DNA of 22,063 bases from Fennellomyces sp. T-0311 (taxonomy: Eukaryota; Mucoromycota; Mucoromycetes; Mucorales; Lichtheimiaceae): NCBI GenBank assembly GCA_025266875.1, contig JALLLT010000127.1, forward strand, positions 1 through 22,063, read 5' to 3'. The notes below the pieces were generated by a model that was given only the letters and a program-made list of their open reading frames with translations, was not told where the DNA came from and did no database searches. The stretch's first letter is position 1. Each line of letters starts with the position of its first letter. Shown piece by piece: positions 9,710 through 17,080 of this stretch. The translations under genes and the position numbers were made by a program.

Positions 9710-10169
9710 CCTACGTGTATATTACAATAGATTAAGTAATGCAATCACATGTATTTCAAAGATTTCTTATCTTTATTTCTATAATAGATTATAGTAGTAA
9801 TCGAGTAGGCTTATTACATACATTTTATGTAAGTCTAATAAGCCTTTGAACAGATAGAATACACCGTATGTACTAGAAATTATAATTGATCAGAAAAATG
9901 AGTATACGACATACATAGATAGGTTAAATTCATACCAGTAGGGTTAATTAGAAGTACCTATCAAGATATTGTACAAGAAAGAGTATACTGAATACAGTTT
10001 ACGTAAGGGGAATAAGCACTTGGATCGATATAATTAATCGATCTAGTGGATAGATAGCTAGCATTGCTGGGAAAAATTACAACGTACAACACATATAAAC
10101 AAGTAGAATTGGTATAAGTAACACGAAGTGATGCCATTTAAAGAAAAGAATCACCAGAGTGAGTAGAGT

Positions 10170-10795
10170 GAATACAGTTTATGTAAGAAAAATAAGCACT
10201 TGTATAGATCGAGCGAATGAGTTCAATGTATCAGAAGTTGCTATTGATGTGAAAAAACTTAATGTACAACACATATGAATAAGTGGAATTGGAATGAACA
10301 GAATGGAGTGATGCCAGTTAAAGAGAAGAAACATCAGTGTAAATGAAGCGAATGTCGTAAACGTAGTGAATACGGTTTATGTAAGAAAAATAAGCACTAG
10401 TATAGATAGAACGAATGAATTTAATATATCAGACGTTGTTCTTGATGTGAAAAGATCTAATAAGCAACACATATGAATAAGTAGAATTGGTAGTAACAAC
10501 ATGAAGTGATGCCAGTTAAAGAGAAGAAACATCACAGTGAACGTAGTGAATACGGTTTACGTAAGAAAAATAAGCCTTCTAATAGGTAGGACGAATGAAC
10601 TTAGTGCATCGAAAGTTTGCATTGGCGTGAAAAAAACAAAAGTGTAACACATATGGATCAGTAGAATCGGCATGAATAGAGTCAGTGCACGTTATGTAAG
10701 AAAGTTAAGCTCCAGTAAAGAAAAATTTAATGCAGCTCATGCGTTGATGATGATTATTTGTTGAAGCAGAACGAATGTACAACACATGTGAATGA
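10170..10795 (+). repeat. Core left arm of the central palindrome
   Basis: About 625 bp matching 11105-11730 inverted. In the innermost 290 bp I count about four differences. One patch near 10490-10505 differs more strongly from its partner. Confidence 0.85.
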
Positions 10796-11104
10796 GTAAA
10801 ATTGATAAAATAATAATAAAATTAGTTAAAAAAGGAAATTAGCCGTTACACAGATATGGTCACTGCTTTCACTGCGTTTCTAATGGTGCACTTATTCATT
10901 TTGTACCCGATAATGCTACTGCTTACTATGTCACACACGTATGATTTTTTCTGACTGGTGATAATTTTTAGTGCGTAAGACGTATTCTTTACCCTTAGAT
11001 AGATGATAGCTTTTGATACACAAACACTTTTAATTTTGTTCACTATGGTGCTTGATTACCTTAAGCAGCACTACTTTGCATTATTCTTACCAACTCTACC
11101 GCTT
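10796..11104. other. Palindrome spacer
   Basis: About 300 bp of AT-rich single-copy sequence separates the arms. A 65-codon frame on the - strand (11043-10846) has no recognisable motif and I do not regard it as a gene. Confidence 0.5.
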
Positions 11105-11730
11105 CACATGTGTTGTACATTCATTCTGCTTCTACAAATAATCATCATCAACGCATGAGCTGCATTAAATTTTTCTTTACTGGAGCTTAACTTTCTTACA
11201 TAACGTGCACTGACTTTATTCATGCCGATTCTACTGATCCATATGTGTTACACTTTTGTTTTTTTCACGCCAATGCAAACTTTCGGTGCACTAAGTTCAT
11301 TCGTCCTACCTATTAGAAGGCTTATTTTTCTTACGTAAACCGTATTCACTACGTTCACTGTGATGTTTCTTCTCTTTAACTGGCATCACTCCATTCTGTT
11401 CATTCCAATTCCACTTATTCATATGTGTTGCTTATTAGATCTTTTCACATCAAGAACAACGTCTGATATATTAAATTCATTCGTTCTATCTATACTAGTG
11501 CTTATTTTTCTTACATAAACTGTATTCACTACGTTTACGACATTCGCTTCATTTACACTGATGTTTCTTCTCTTTAACTGGCATCACTCCATTCTGTTCA
11601 TTCCAATTCCACTTATTCATATGTGTTGTACATTAAGTTTTTTCACATCAATAGCAACTTCTGATACATTGAACTCATTCGCTCGATCTATACAAGTGCT
11701 TATTTTTCTTACATAAACTGTATTCACTAC
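11105..11730 (-). repeat. Core right arm of the central palindrome
   Basis: Inverted partner of 10170-10795. The right side keeps one more tandem unit outside this core than is clearly visible on the left. Confidence 0.85.
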
Positions 11731-12209
11731 GTTTACTACATTCACTACGCTGGTTGTTTTCTTTAACCAGTATCACTTCATGCTGCTCACCCCAATTCCA
11801 CTTATTCATATGCGTTGTACATTAAGTTTTTTCACATCAATAGCAACTTCTGATACATTGAATTCATTCGCTCGATCCATACAAGTACTTATTTTTCTTA
11901 CATAAACTGTATCCACCCTGTTCAATCCTATCACTTCTTTCTTTAAGTGGTATTGTTTCATGTCATTCATAGCAATCCTGCATATTCATATGTGTTGTAC
12001 ATTCATTTTCTTCACATCGGTGCCAACTTTTGTTATACTAAACTCATTCAGTTTACCTATACAAGTGCATATTATTCTTACATAAAGTATATTGCCTCCG
12101 CTCACTCTAATTCTACTGGCTATAATGTGCACTTTGTTTTTATAATGTTTCTGATTGGTTACTCGATAATATGTAGTTAGCATTGGCTAGTGCGTGTAAG
12201 TTAATTGCC

Positions 12210-12217
12210 TATAAATA
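12210..12217 (+). promoter_or_regulatory. TATA box of gene B
   Basis: TATAAATA lies 45 bases upstream of the gene B ATG, immediately outside the right end of the palindromic array. Confidence 0.55.
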
Positions 12218-12254
12218 AGCACTTGCTATAACATCAAAATATCGTATCAACAAC

Positions 12255-12732
12255 ATGTCCAATACTGACCAAGTACCAAAGAACATTTCCACCACCAATA
12301 ACAACAAAGAGCCGGCTAAAAACCTCAAGTCCAAACCTAAGGGTGTGAAAAAGAGAAAAAAGCCCGTACGAAGATGTATGTAAAATTATATTTATCATTA
12401 AATGATTTGCACAATGCTAATATTATAACTATACAGATAAACCGTCAGATTTTGATGCCTTTTTTGCCGAGCGCAAGCGTAACACGGACGTGTTTTGCCT
12501 TGACGATGCAGCAAAACTGATTGACAAGGAGCTATTCAAAGGGAAAAAACTACGACGGCGCAGAAGAGTCACGCAAGAAATAAAGGATGAGGTCCTTGAC
12601 CTATACAATCCTATAATGAACACTTATGATTTGGTTGCAGAGCAAGTTGGAATCTCATCTGCTTCGGTATCCAATATCATAAGTGAATTTATATTGAGTA
12701 GTATGTCTGGAAAAAAAATTCTGAAAGCATGA
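12255..12732 (+). CDS. Gene B: small basic helix-turn-helix protein
   Basis: Exons 12255-12375 and 12437-12732 are separated by a 61-bp intron (GTATGT...ACAG) and encode 138 residues without a stop. The N-terminal 40 residues are Asn/Lys-rich and end KPKGVKKRKKPVRR, a likely nuclear localisation and DNA-backbone-binding tract. A second basic cluster (KGKKLRRRRR) precedes a helical C-terminal domain whose VAEQVGISSASVSNII has the look of a helix-turn-helix recognition unit, as in Tc1 paired-like domains. There is no catalytic domain. It lies 179 bases upstream of gene C in the same direction, with its own TATA box and an AATAAA at 12757-12762, so it is probably a separate transcript. It may bind the TIRs or the array; that is inference. 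I do not recognise it as a named family. Confidence 0.75.
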
Positions 12733-12842
12733 ATTTGGATTAATCTGCTGTCTACCAATAAAGGTGTTAGTAACTTCATTTATTTTTTACTTTTGACACG
12801 AGTGTGTGTAACAAAGCTATGTATTATTCTGATCCTTAAGAG

Positions 12843-12850
12843 TATATAAA
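12843..12850 (+). promoter_or_regulatory. TATA box of gene C
   Basis: TATATAAA lies 69 bases upstream of the gene C ATG and downstream of the gene B poly(A) signal. Genes B and C are therefore likely transcribed separately. Confidence 0.6.
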
Positions 12851-12911
12851 GGGCTATTATCGTTTTGCTTTAGATTCGTATTATTATAAGCACATCACTC
12901 TATATGTTACA

Positions 12912-14160
12912 ATGCTACCTACATTTTACTACTATACTCCCGGAGAACGCTACTATCGTGAATTGCCTATGGCGATGGAAGGTGTTATTACTTGTAACAC
13001 TTCAGAACAATCAGTACAGCAGGGTACAGCTGCAGAAAAGTCGGTTTGGGGTCCTAGATCTTATGATCAAGAAGACATTGGCAACTTCGTGAACCTACAG
13101 ACAAACCAAGGTCTTAACACCAATCAAGCATGGATCAGGCTCAACATGGGAAAGACAAGTGCCTACAATTTCAACAAGAGATGGGAGGAAGATCCCTCCG
13201 TATTGCCTGGATATAGGGAAAAGTCAGCCAAGACAAAAAAATCTGTATCTCTTACAGACGATGAAGCGGCTTTCTTAACCAGTTACATCAATTCGCAACC
13301 CCCGTATATCGTTATTGGTGATATTTTAGATGCGTTGAACAAGCGCTTCCATGGTATGTGGCACGTAATACTGTATTAAATCGAATTCTTACCGTGGACG
13401 TTTAATACTTTCAGGTACCAAAGCTGGCAAAGCAACTATCCAAAACTATATCAAGGAAAACCTCACGTTTCGTATCCTTCACCTGACTGTACCTACAAAC
13501 GAGGAAGAATCCCAGGCAGCATCAATTCGAGCCAATTTTGCCGAAAGACTACGAAGCAAAAGCATCGATTATCTCGGAAACTGCATATTTATTGACCAGT
13601 GTGGATTATTTAAGACCGATATCCATACGGTAATGAAGTTACCAAAAAAAGCCTCCCATCCGGTCTTTATGCCTCTTGAGATTTTTGGATGTGTCACAGC
13701 AAATGGAGTTCTTGCCATTTCACAAGTAGCAGTCCTTTCAAGAGCAAGAAAAACTATGTCAGGGATCAAGGCAGTTGGCCAAGCACAGAACAAACGTACA
13801 GGATTTTGGGGTACAAGCAATCACTTTCTCCACTTCATCAAGGAGCTTATCAAGACAATGGCCAATGAAAAGTATCCAAGCATGACTTTTGTCGTTCCAG
13901 ATACAGAGATGCATCGTAACGAGGAGATTAAACAGCTGATTACGAAGGGGAAACATCAGATCGTCTATATCCCACAGAACATGGAATCCTTGAATCCTGT
14001 CAAGCCTTTGTGGAATCTTGTGAAGGATGAAGTGAGAGTCACAGCACTCTCTGAAGAAGATACCTTGGATATTCGTGTACGAGAGGTGGTAAAAAAAGTT
14101 TCAGATAACCAATGCAAAGAATGGATATTGCAGTCGAGGAGATGTTTGTTAGAATATTAG
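12912..14160 (+). CDS. Gene C: intact but catalytically altered transposase paralogue
   Basis: Exons 12912-13353 and 13415-14160 (61-bp intron, GTATGT...TCAG) give 395 residues with no stop or frameshift. It is related to gene A throughout. The N-terminal HTH block (SYDQEDIG...QGL...GKTSAYNF...VLPGY) matches gene A's SYSQKQVG...QGL...KKTAAYEF...VLPGY. The core keeps CIFIDQCG and NHFLHFIKELIKTM. At the catalytic sites, D208 is kept, but the second Asp is Pro (P309, in VVPDTEMH) and the Glu is Lys (K344, in LNPVKPLW). The 309-344 interval equals that of gene A (334-369), so the comparison is gap-free. The protein should bind DNA but not cut it. A repressor, assembly partner or dominant-negative role is inferred. 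Asp310 next to Pro309 is a possible but unlikely substitute. Confidence 0.85.
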
Positions 14161-14204
14161 TGGTTTTTTTGTTTTCAATACATTTTCCATTTTCCAATAC
14201 TTCA

Positions 14205-14602
14205 AAGCGACCTTAAAGAATCTGATGATGGCCGATGTCTAATGCAATTAGATGCCCATAAAAGCATTCCATTTTGCGGCAATCATTATTTCCGATGACC
14301 CCACTTAACTTTTTCCAAAGAGTAGTTCCAATAGTGACACTGAAAAGGGTTCAAGAACGAACCGAAGAAATGTTCAAGAACGACACAAAGAAGTGTTCAA
14401 GAACGACACAAAGAAGTGTTCAAGAACGACACAAAGAAGTGTCCGGGGAAACCCCCAATTATCTTCCACTGTGCTACCATAGATCATTCCAAATGTGGTA
14501 CAGAAAGCGTCCATAACGCCCTAAAAAATCGTTACACAACGACTATTTTTAAAGTTCCACAGTCTTGCCTAAAAAAATTCCGGCGCCAAACGAGAAATAC
14601 TG
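14205..14602 (-). repeat. Right TIR of the Tc1/mariner-type element
   Basis: 398 bp, the inverted copy of 7767-8140. It has one extra 23-bp unit and one extra T near its inner end. It ends CTG followed by the TA duplication at 14603-14604. Confidence 0.9.
14353..14444. repeat. 23-bp minisatellite in the right TIR (4 units)
   Basis: Unit starts are 14353, 14376, 14399 and 14422. The outermost variant unit is shared with the left TIR, so the copy-number difference lies in the homogeneous units. Confidence 0.9.
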
Positions 14603-14625
14603 TAATGCATTACTTTCTTTCTTTA

Positions 14626-14649
14626 GCATTATCTTTGCTACTCCCAGTG
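14626..14649 (-). repeat. CACTA right terminal inverted repeat
   Basis: Begins GCATTATC and ends CAGTG, pairing with 1005-1028. The GTA duplication follows at 14650-14652. Confidence 0.75.
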
Positions 14650-15291
14650 GTAAATGGCATGTGTGAGCGTCTCAACCAGACTCTGGTTCAGACCATATCC
14701 AAGATCGCGCGAGACCAAGGTAGACTGAACGATTGGGAAAAGTGCGTGTCCCCTGCGTTAGTGGCCATTCGTACGATGCCAAACGAGGCAACGGGCTTGT
14801 TGCCAGCCAAGTTATTGTTTGGATACAAATTAAGGACACCAGCTACTTGGCCAGCCCCTCGCACCAATTTCGTGGAGGGAGATTTCGCGGAAGAAATCAT
14901 CAGCCGTACCAAAGTTATCGAACTTATGGTGGGACAACTCAGAGAAGGAGCCAAGGAGAAGGCCAACGAACGCAAGCTACGGGATAAGGCGTTGTACGAT
15001 CAACACGTAGGGTCGAGAAGACCGTTCCGGTTAGGGGAACAAGTGTTGATGAAAGACAAGTATCCCCAAGGCAAGTTTAATGATCAATGGATCGGGCCCA
15101 TAGTAGTCGTCGCCCTTGGCGAAAAGGGTACTTACTACTTGGAGGGGCCCAATTCGCGGCGTTTGAATGGCGCTGTCAATGGTGACAATCTCAAGGCTTT
15201 CTTTGAACATCGAATGATGATACCAGATACGCAAGTCCGACGAACGAGACAACGATACCAGGTGTGGGTTGATCGCAGGCACGATAACTGA
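14650..15291 (+). pseudogene. Ty3/gypsy integrase, C-terminal part
   Basis: This is the continuation of the integrase interrupted at 1004. The first codons read VNGMCERLN, supplying the catalytic Glu 35 residues after D199 of the upstream part, as expected for a D,D(35)E core. The rest of the core follows (WEKCVSPALVAIRTMPNEATG, then LLFGYKLRTP). A charged linker leads to a C-terminal module with WIGPIVVVALGEKGTYYL, resembling the GPY/F domain of Ty3/gypsy integrases. The frame ends at TGA 15289-15291, shortly before a polypurine tract. An open frame upstream of 14650 reads through CACTA and Tc1 terminal sequence and is not integrase. Confidence 0.9.
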
Positions 15292-15310
15292 AACAGGGGT
15301 GGATTCGGCC

Positions 15311-15321
15311 TGGTGGGGGGG
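15311..15321 (+). promoter_or_regulatory. Polypurine tract
   Basis: TGGTGGGGGGG lies 19 bases after the integrase stop and immediately before the probable 3' LTR. This is the expected priming site for plus-strand cDNA synthesis. Confidence 0.6.
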
Positions 15322-15970
15322 TATTGACACAACATGTGGTGAATTTGCCAGCCTCATCCACCGTCACATGAGCTGGAAAGGCAGGGTTGCTCATCGTTGG
15401 TGTAACCGCTCTTCCCCGCCTTTGCCTTTTGGTCACTCTTTTCCCACAGTATCTTTTTCTTTTTGCCGTCCCTTTTACTTCTTTCCCGTGCTTTAACCTT
15501 ATGTTACCATTTTCTTCTATGCACGTTCTCTCATTAATTATGCTGACCTTTTGACCCACGTACTGTCCCTTCCACGTTACGTCCTTTTTGGTACTTCTTT
15601 ATGCTTATGTCTTGGTTTCTCACGTATTCACGCTCCTCCGGTCATTCTTTTATCTTCCTTCATTATGTCATGATTCCTATATATGTACTTCTTGTCTTAT
15701 GTCCTACTTAACTATAACTTCTCAATTCTGTCGGTAATTCCTTCCCCGTCATTCTCTCACGTTCACTCTCGTTTGTCATTCAGTTAGCCATAGTGTAGAT
15801 TGTTGTAATGCCTATTTGAGAATAGGTATAAAAAGGTCAGTTGGCCAATAATAAATCAGGGGTTTTTTTGTCTCTTACTCTGATTTTTGTGGAATATGGT
15901 CGTTTAGTGTGGATAGACTTTGGTGATAGTCTTACTAATTCGATGTATCATTTTTCTCATTGATTGTTGA
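15322..15970 (+). repeat. Probable 3' LTR of the gypsy remnant
   Basis: The stretch begins after the polypurine tract (TATTGACAC...). It is non-coding and T/C-rich, and contains TATAAAAAGG at 15827-15836 and AATAAA at 15850-15855. The right end is uncertain: a TTGACAC word recurs near 15966, and I place the end there provisionally. No second identical LTR is in the window to define the borders. Confidence 0.5.
15827..15836 (+). promoter_or_regulatory. TATA box in the 3' LTR
   Basis: TATAAAAAGG, followed by AATAAA at 15850-15855: the same compact arrangement as at 198-223. Confidence 0.45.
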
Positions 15971-16134
15971 CACTGCATTCGATCCGTAACTTCTCGAAGC
16001 CGTTATTGTCGATATTCGTTCGGTACTTACCAGTAACCCTACCACTATCGTTCTTCTTCTACCCTCTTCTTTTTACCTATTTCTTATTTCGGGTTTTGTT
16101 CCCATCCATTTTTCGTCCATCTCTAAGCACCACA
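15971..16134. other. Pre-hAT flank, T/C-rich
   Basis: Strongly pyrimidine-rich up to about 16125, then STTRVS-coding sequence in the frame that resumes after the hAT element. The tract with CTAAG at 16122-16126 would serve as an intron 3' end, but no upstream exon can be shown. Confidence 0.3.
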
Positions 16135-16142
16135 CGTGTCAG
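16135..16142. repeat. hAT 8-bp target site duplication, left
   Basis: CGTGTCAG, identical to 19782-19789. Confidence 0.92.
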
Positions 16143-16159
16143 TAGGGTTCTCCATTCGG

Positions 16160-16268
16160 GTTTTCGAGTCGGGTATCTACTGACTCGTACTCGACCCAAA
16201 AAAAGTTGACTCGTACTCGTCAAATACCCGAAAAACTCGAATACTCGTACTCGAAACCCGACTCGAAA
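16160..16268. repeat. hAT left subterminal repeats (ACTCG/CGAGT)
   Basis: Many copies of GACTCGTACTCG-like and CGAGTCGGGT words lie in both orientations. They mirror 19650-19765. Such motifs are transposase-binding sites in Ac-like hAT elements. Confidence 0.7.
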
Positions 16269-17001
16269 TGATGCAATGGCTTAGGTGCAATTAGCGTAAA
16301 AGTAGCAAAGGTCTGGGAAATCTAGCTCAATGTGACAATGTCGAGCATAAAAATGGTAATACTGGTGTAAAATGGATCTACATTGGCTTGAAACAGATAT
16401 TAGTAAGAGGCAAACACTGAATTTGAGGCATGTAAAAAAAGGCGCATTCTTTAATATTGTTTTATTATTATTGTTGTTGTGAGCGGCACACGTCGTGACG
16501 ATGATAATTGTCAACGGGAAATGAATGGAGGTAGAAACTTCAGGCTATATTGTCAGAAGATGGCCGCAGGTAATACAAGTATGGCTTGGTAAAAAGAAAA
16601 AGCATCGGTTCTATTAACCAGCGGAGATGATCCAGCTTGAAATATGCAAAGCTGACCCAAGCCATTCGAGCTTGTTAAATGGTATATATTCAGTTGCTTC
16701 AAGAGCGCAAGACACAACGGCTACTATCTATATTATCGCGTTACAGTTAGTTGATCCACTACCACTCGTGGTATCCCGTCGATCTTGTCACAGCCATTTC
16801 TTGGCGGACTTCCTTTCATTTCCCTTTGTAGACAGGTTGTTGGGGATACTTCGTCATCTGCACAGTAACGCGCTGTTGAATAAGAATTACTCACCGCATT
16901 TGGATCCCAGCATGACTCACATATATTCACATAGTCGTCTGCATTACTCATATCATAGTCATTACACATAGGATTACAAATGACACCATGTTAACATAGA
17001 A
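16269..17001. other. hAT 5' non-coding region
   Basis: About 730 bp between the subterminal repeats and the promoter. Short frames on both strands lack recognisable motifs, and I see no gene here. Confidence 0.4.
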
Positions 17002-17009
17002 TATATAAG
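17002..17009 (+). promoter_or_regulatory. TATA box of the hAT transposase gene
   Basis: TATATAAG lies 79 bases upstream of the ATG at 17081. Confidence 0.5.
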
Positions 17010-17080
17010 TATCCCTTGCGACAAAAGCAATAAACGATATCTTTCGATTTTTCTTAAAACGACAGTTCTATATCGTAACT

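Larger units (their letters stand above)
9890..12180. repeat. Palindromic array of tandem units of about 140-200 bp
   Basis: Left units share GTAAGAAAAATAAGCAC and ACACATATGAATAAGT blocks. ACACATATG-like anchors lie near 10090, 10268, 10465, 10640 and 10785. The same blocks occur inverted on the right, near 11108, 11240, 11420, 11620, 11810 and 11988. The symmetry centre is about 10945. Inner units are nearly identical between arms; outer units (before about 10170 and after about 11730) are progressively diverged. There is no convincing gene inside. The array lies between the divergent promoters of genes A and B. A foldback-like insertion, a transposase-binding array or a source of double-stranded RNA are all possible. 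Confidence 0.85.
7767..14602. mobile_element. Giant Tc1/mariner-type element with two transposase paralogues
   Basis: The element starts CAGTATTTCTCGTTTGGCGC and ends in its inverted copy. TA is duplicated on both sides (7765-7766 and 14603-14604), the Tc1/mariner signature. TIRs are 374 and 398 bp and nearly identical. Inside are gene A (canonical DD34E transposase, - strand), a palindromic tandem array, gene B (small HTH protein, +) and gene C (paralogue with catalytic residues replaced, +). At 6836 bp it is several times longer than ordinary Tc1/mariner elements (about 1.3-2.4 kb). Its removal restores a GATAATGC motif of the CACTA subterminal region, confirming the boundaries. Confidence 0.9.
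1005..14649 (+). mobile_element. CACTA (En/Spm, CMC) DNA transposon with two nested insertions
   Basis: The element begins CACTG at 1005 and ends CAGTG at 14649, flanked by direct GTA copies (1002-1004 and 14650-14652). Short CACTR termini with a 3-bp duplication are diagnostic of the CACTA superfamily. The terminal 24 bases match at 16 positions and share a block GATAATGC, which recurs near both ends like the subterminal binding motifs of this group. It carries a Tnp2-type transposase gene (+) and a convergent second gene (-). It contains a 535-bp Harbinger-like insertion and a 6836-bp Tc1/mariner-type insertion. Without these and their duplicated bases it would be about 6.27 kb, an ordinary CACTA length. 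Both genes are broken, so this copy looks inactive. Confidence 0.85.
315..15970 (+). mobile_element. Ty3/gypsy LTR retrotransposon remnant, split by a CACTA element
   Basis: The integrase is in two exactly abutting pieces (315-1004 and 14650-15291), followed by a polypurine tract and an LTR-like region. Removing the 1005-14649 insertion and one GTA copy rejoins the reading frame, with D and E 35 residues apart as in retroviral-type integrases. Protease, reverse transcriptase and RNase H are not in the window, so this is either the 3' remnant of a larger element or an integrase-only derivative. The left boundary and flanking duplication cannot be seen. Confidence 0.75.

Noticed and set aside
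10846..11043. 65-codon frame in the palindrome spacer
   Set aside because: No motif, AT-rich, and no supporting promoter or splice signals.
9890..12180. CRISPR-like array
   Set aside because: Units are about 140-200 bp, diverged and inverted around a centre, with no short direct repeat/spacer pattern; the context is eukaryotic.
11947..12183. Overlapping frames on both strands at the outer right array edge
   Set aside because: They arise from the repeat units and have no recognisable protein features.
14274..14649. Long open frames through the right TIR (FKNDTKKC-type repeats) fused to the integrase frame
   Set aside because: They are translations of the 23-bp minisatellite and TIR, mirrored exactly at the left TIR on the other strand. 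The join to integrase is the CACTA terminus, not a fusion gene.
1005..14649. KDZ (Zisupton/Dileera) assignment of the large insertion
   Set aside because: Those elements make longer target duplications. The 3-bp GTA duplication, CACTG ends and Tnp2 motifs fit CACTA.
15191..15559. Minus-strand frame over the integrase end and LTR start
   Set aside because: Shadow of the integrase coding strand extended into the LTR; no motif.
15964..16209. 81-codon hydrophobic frame between the LTR and hAT
   Set aside because: The Phe/Leu-rich composition reflects a pyrimidine-rich non-coding tract, and the frame crosses the hAT boundary.
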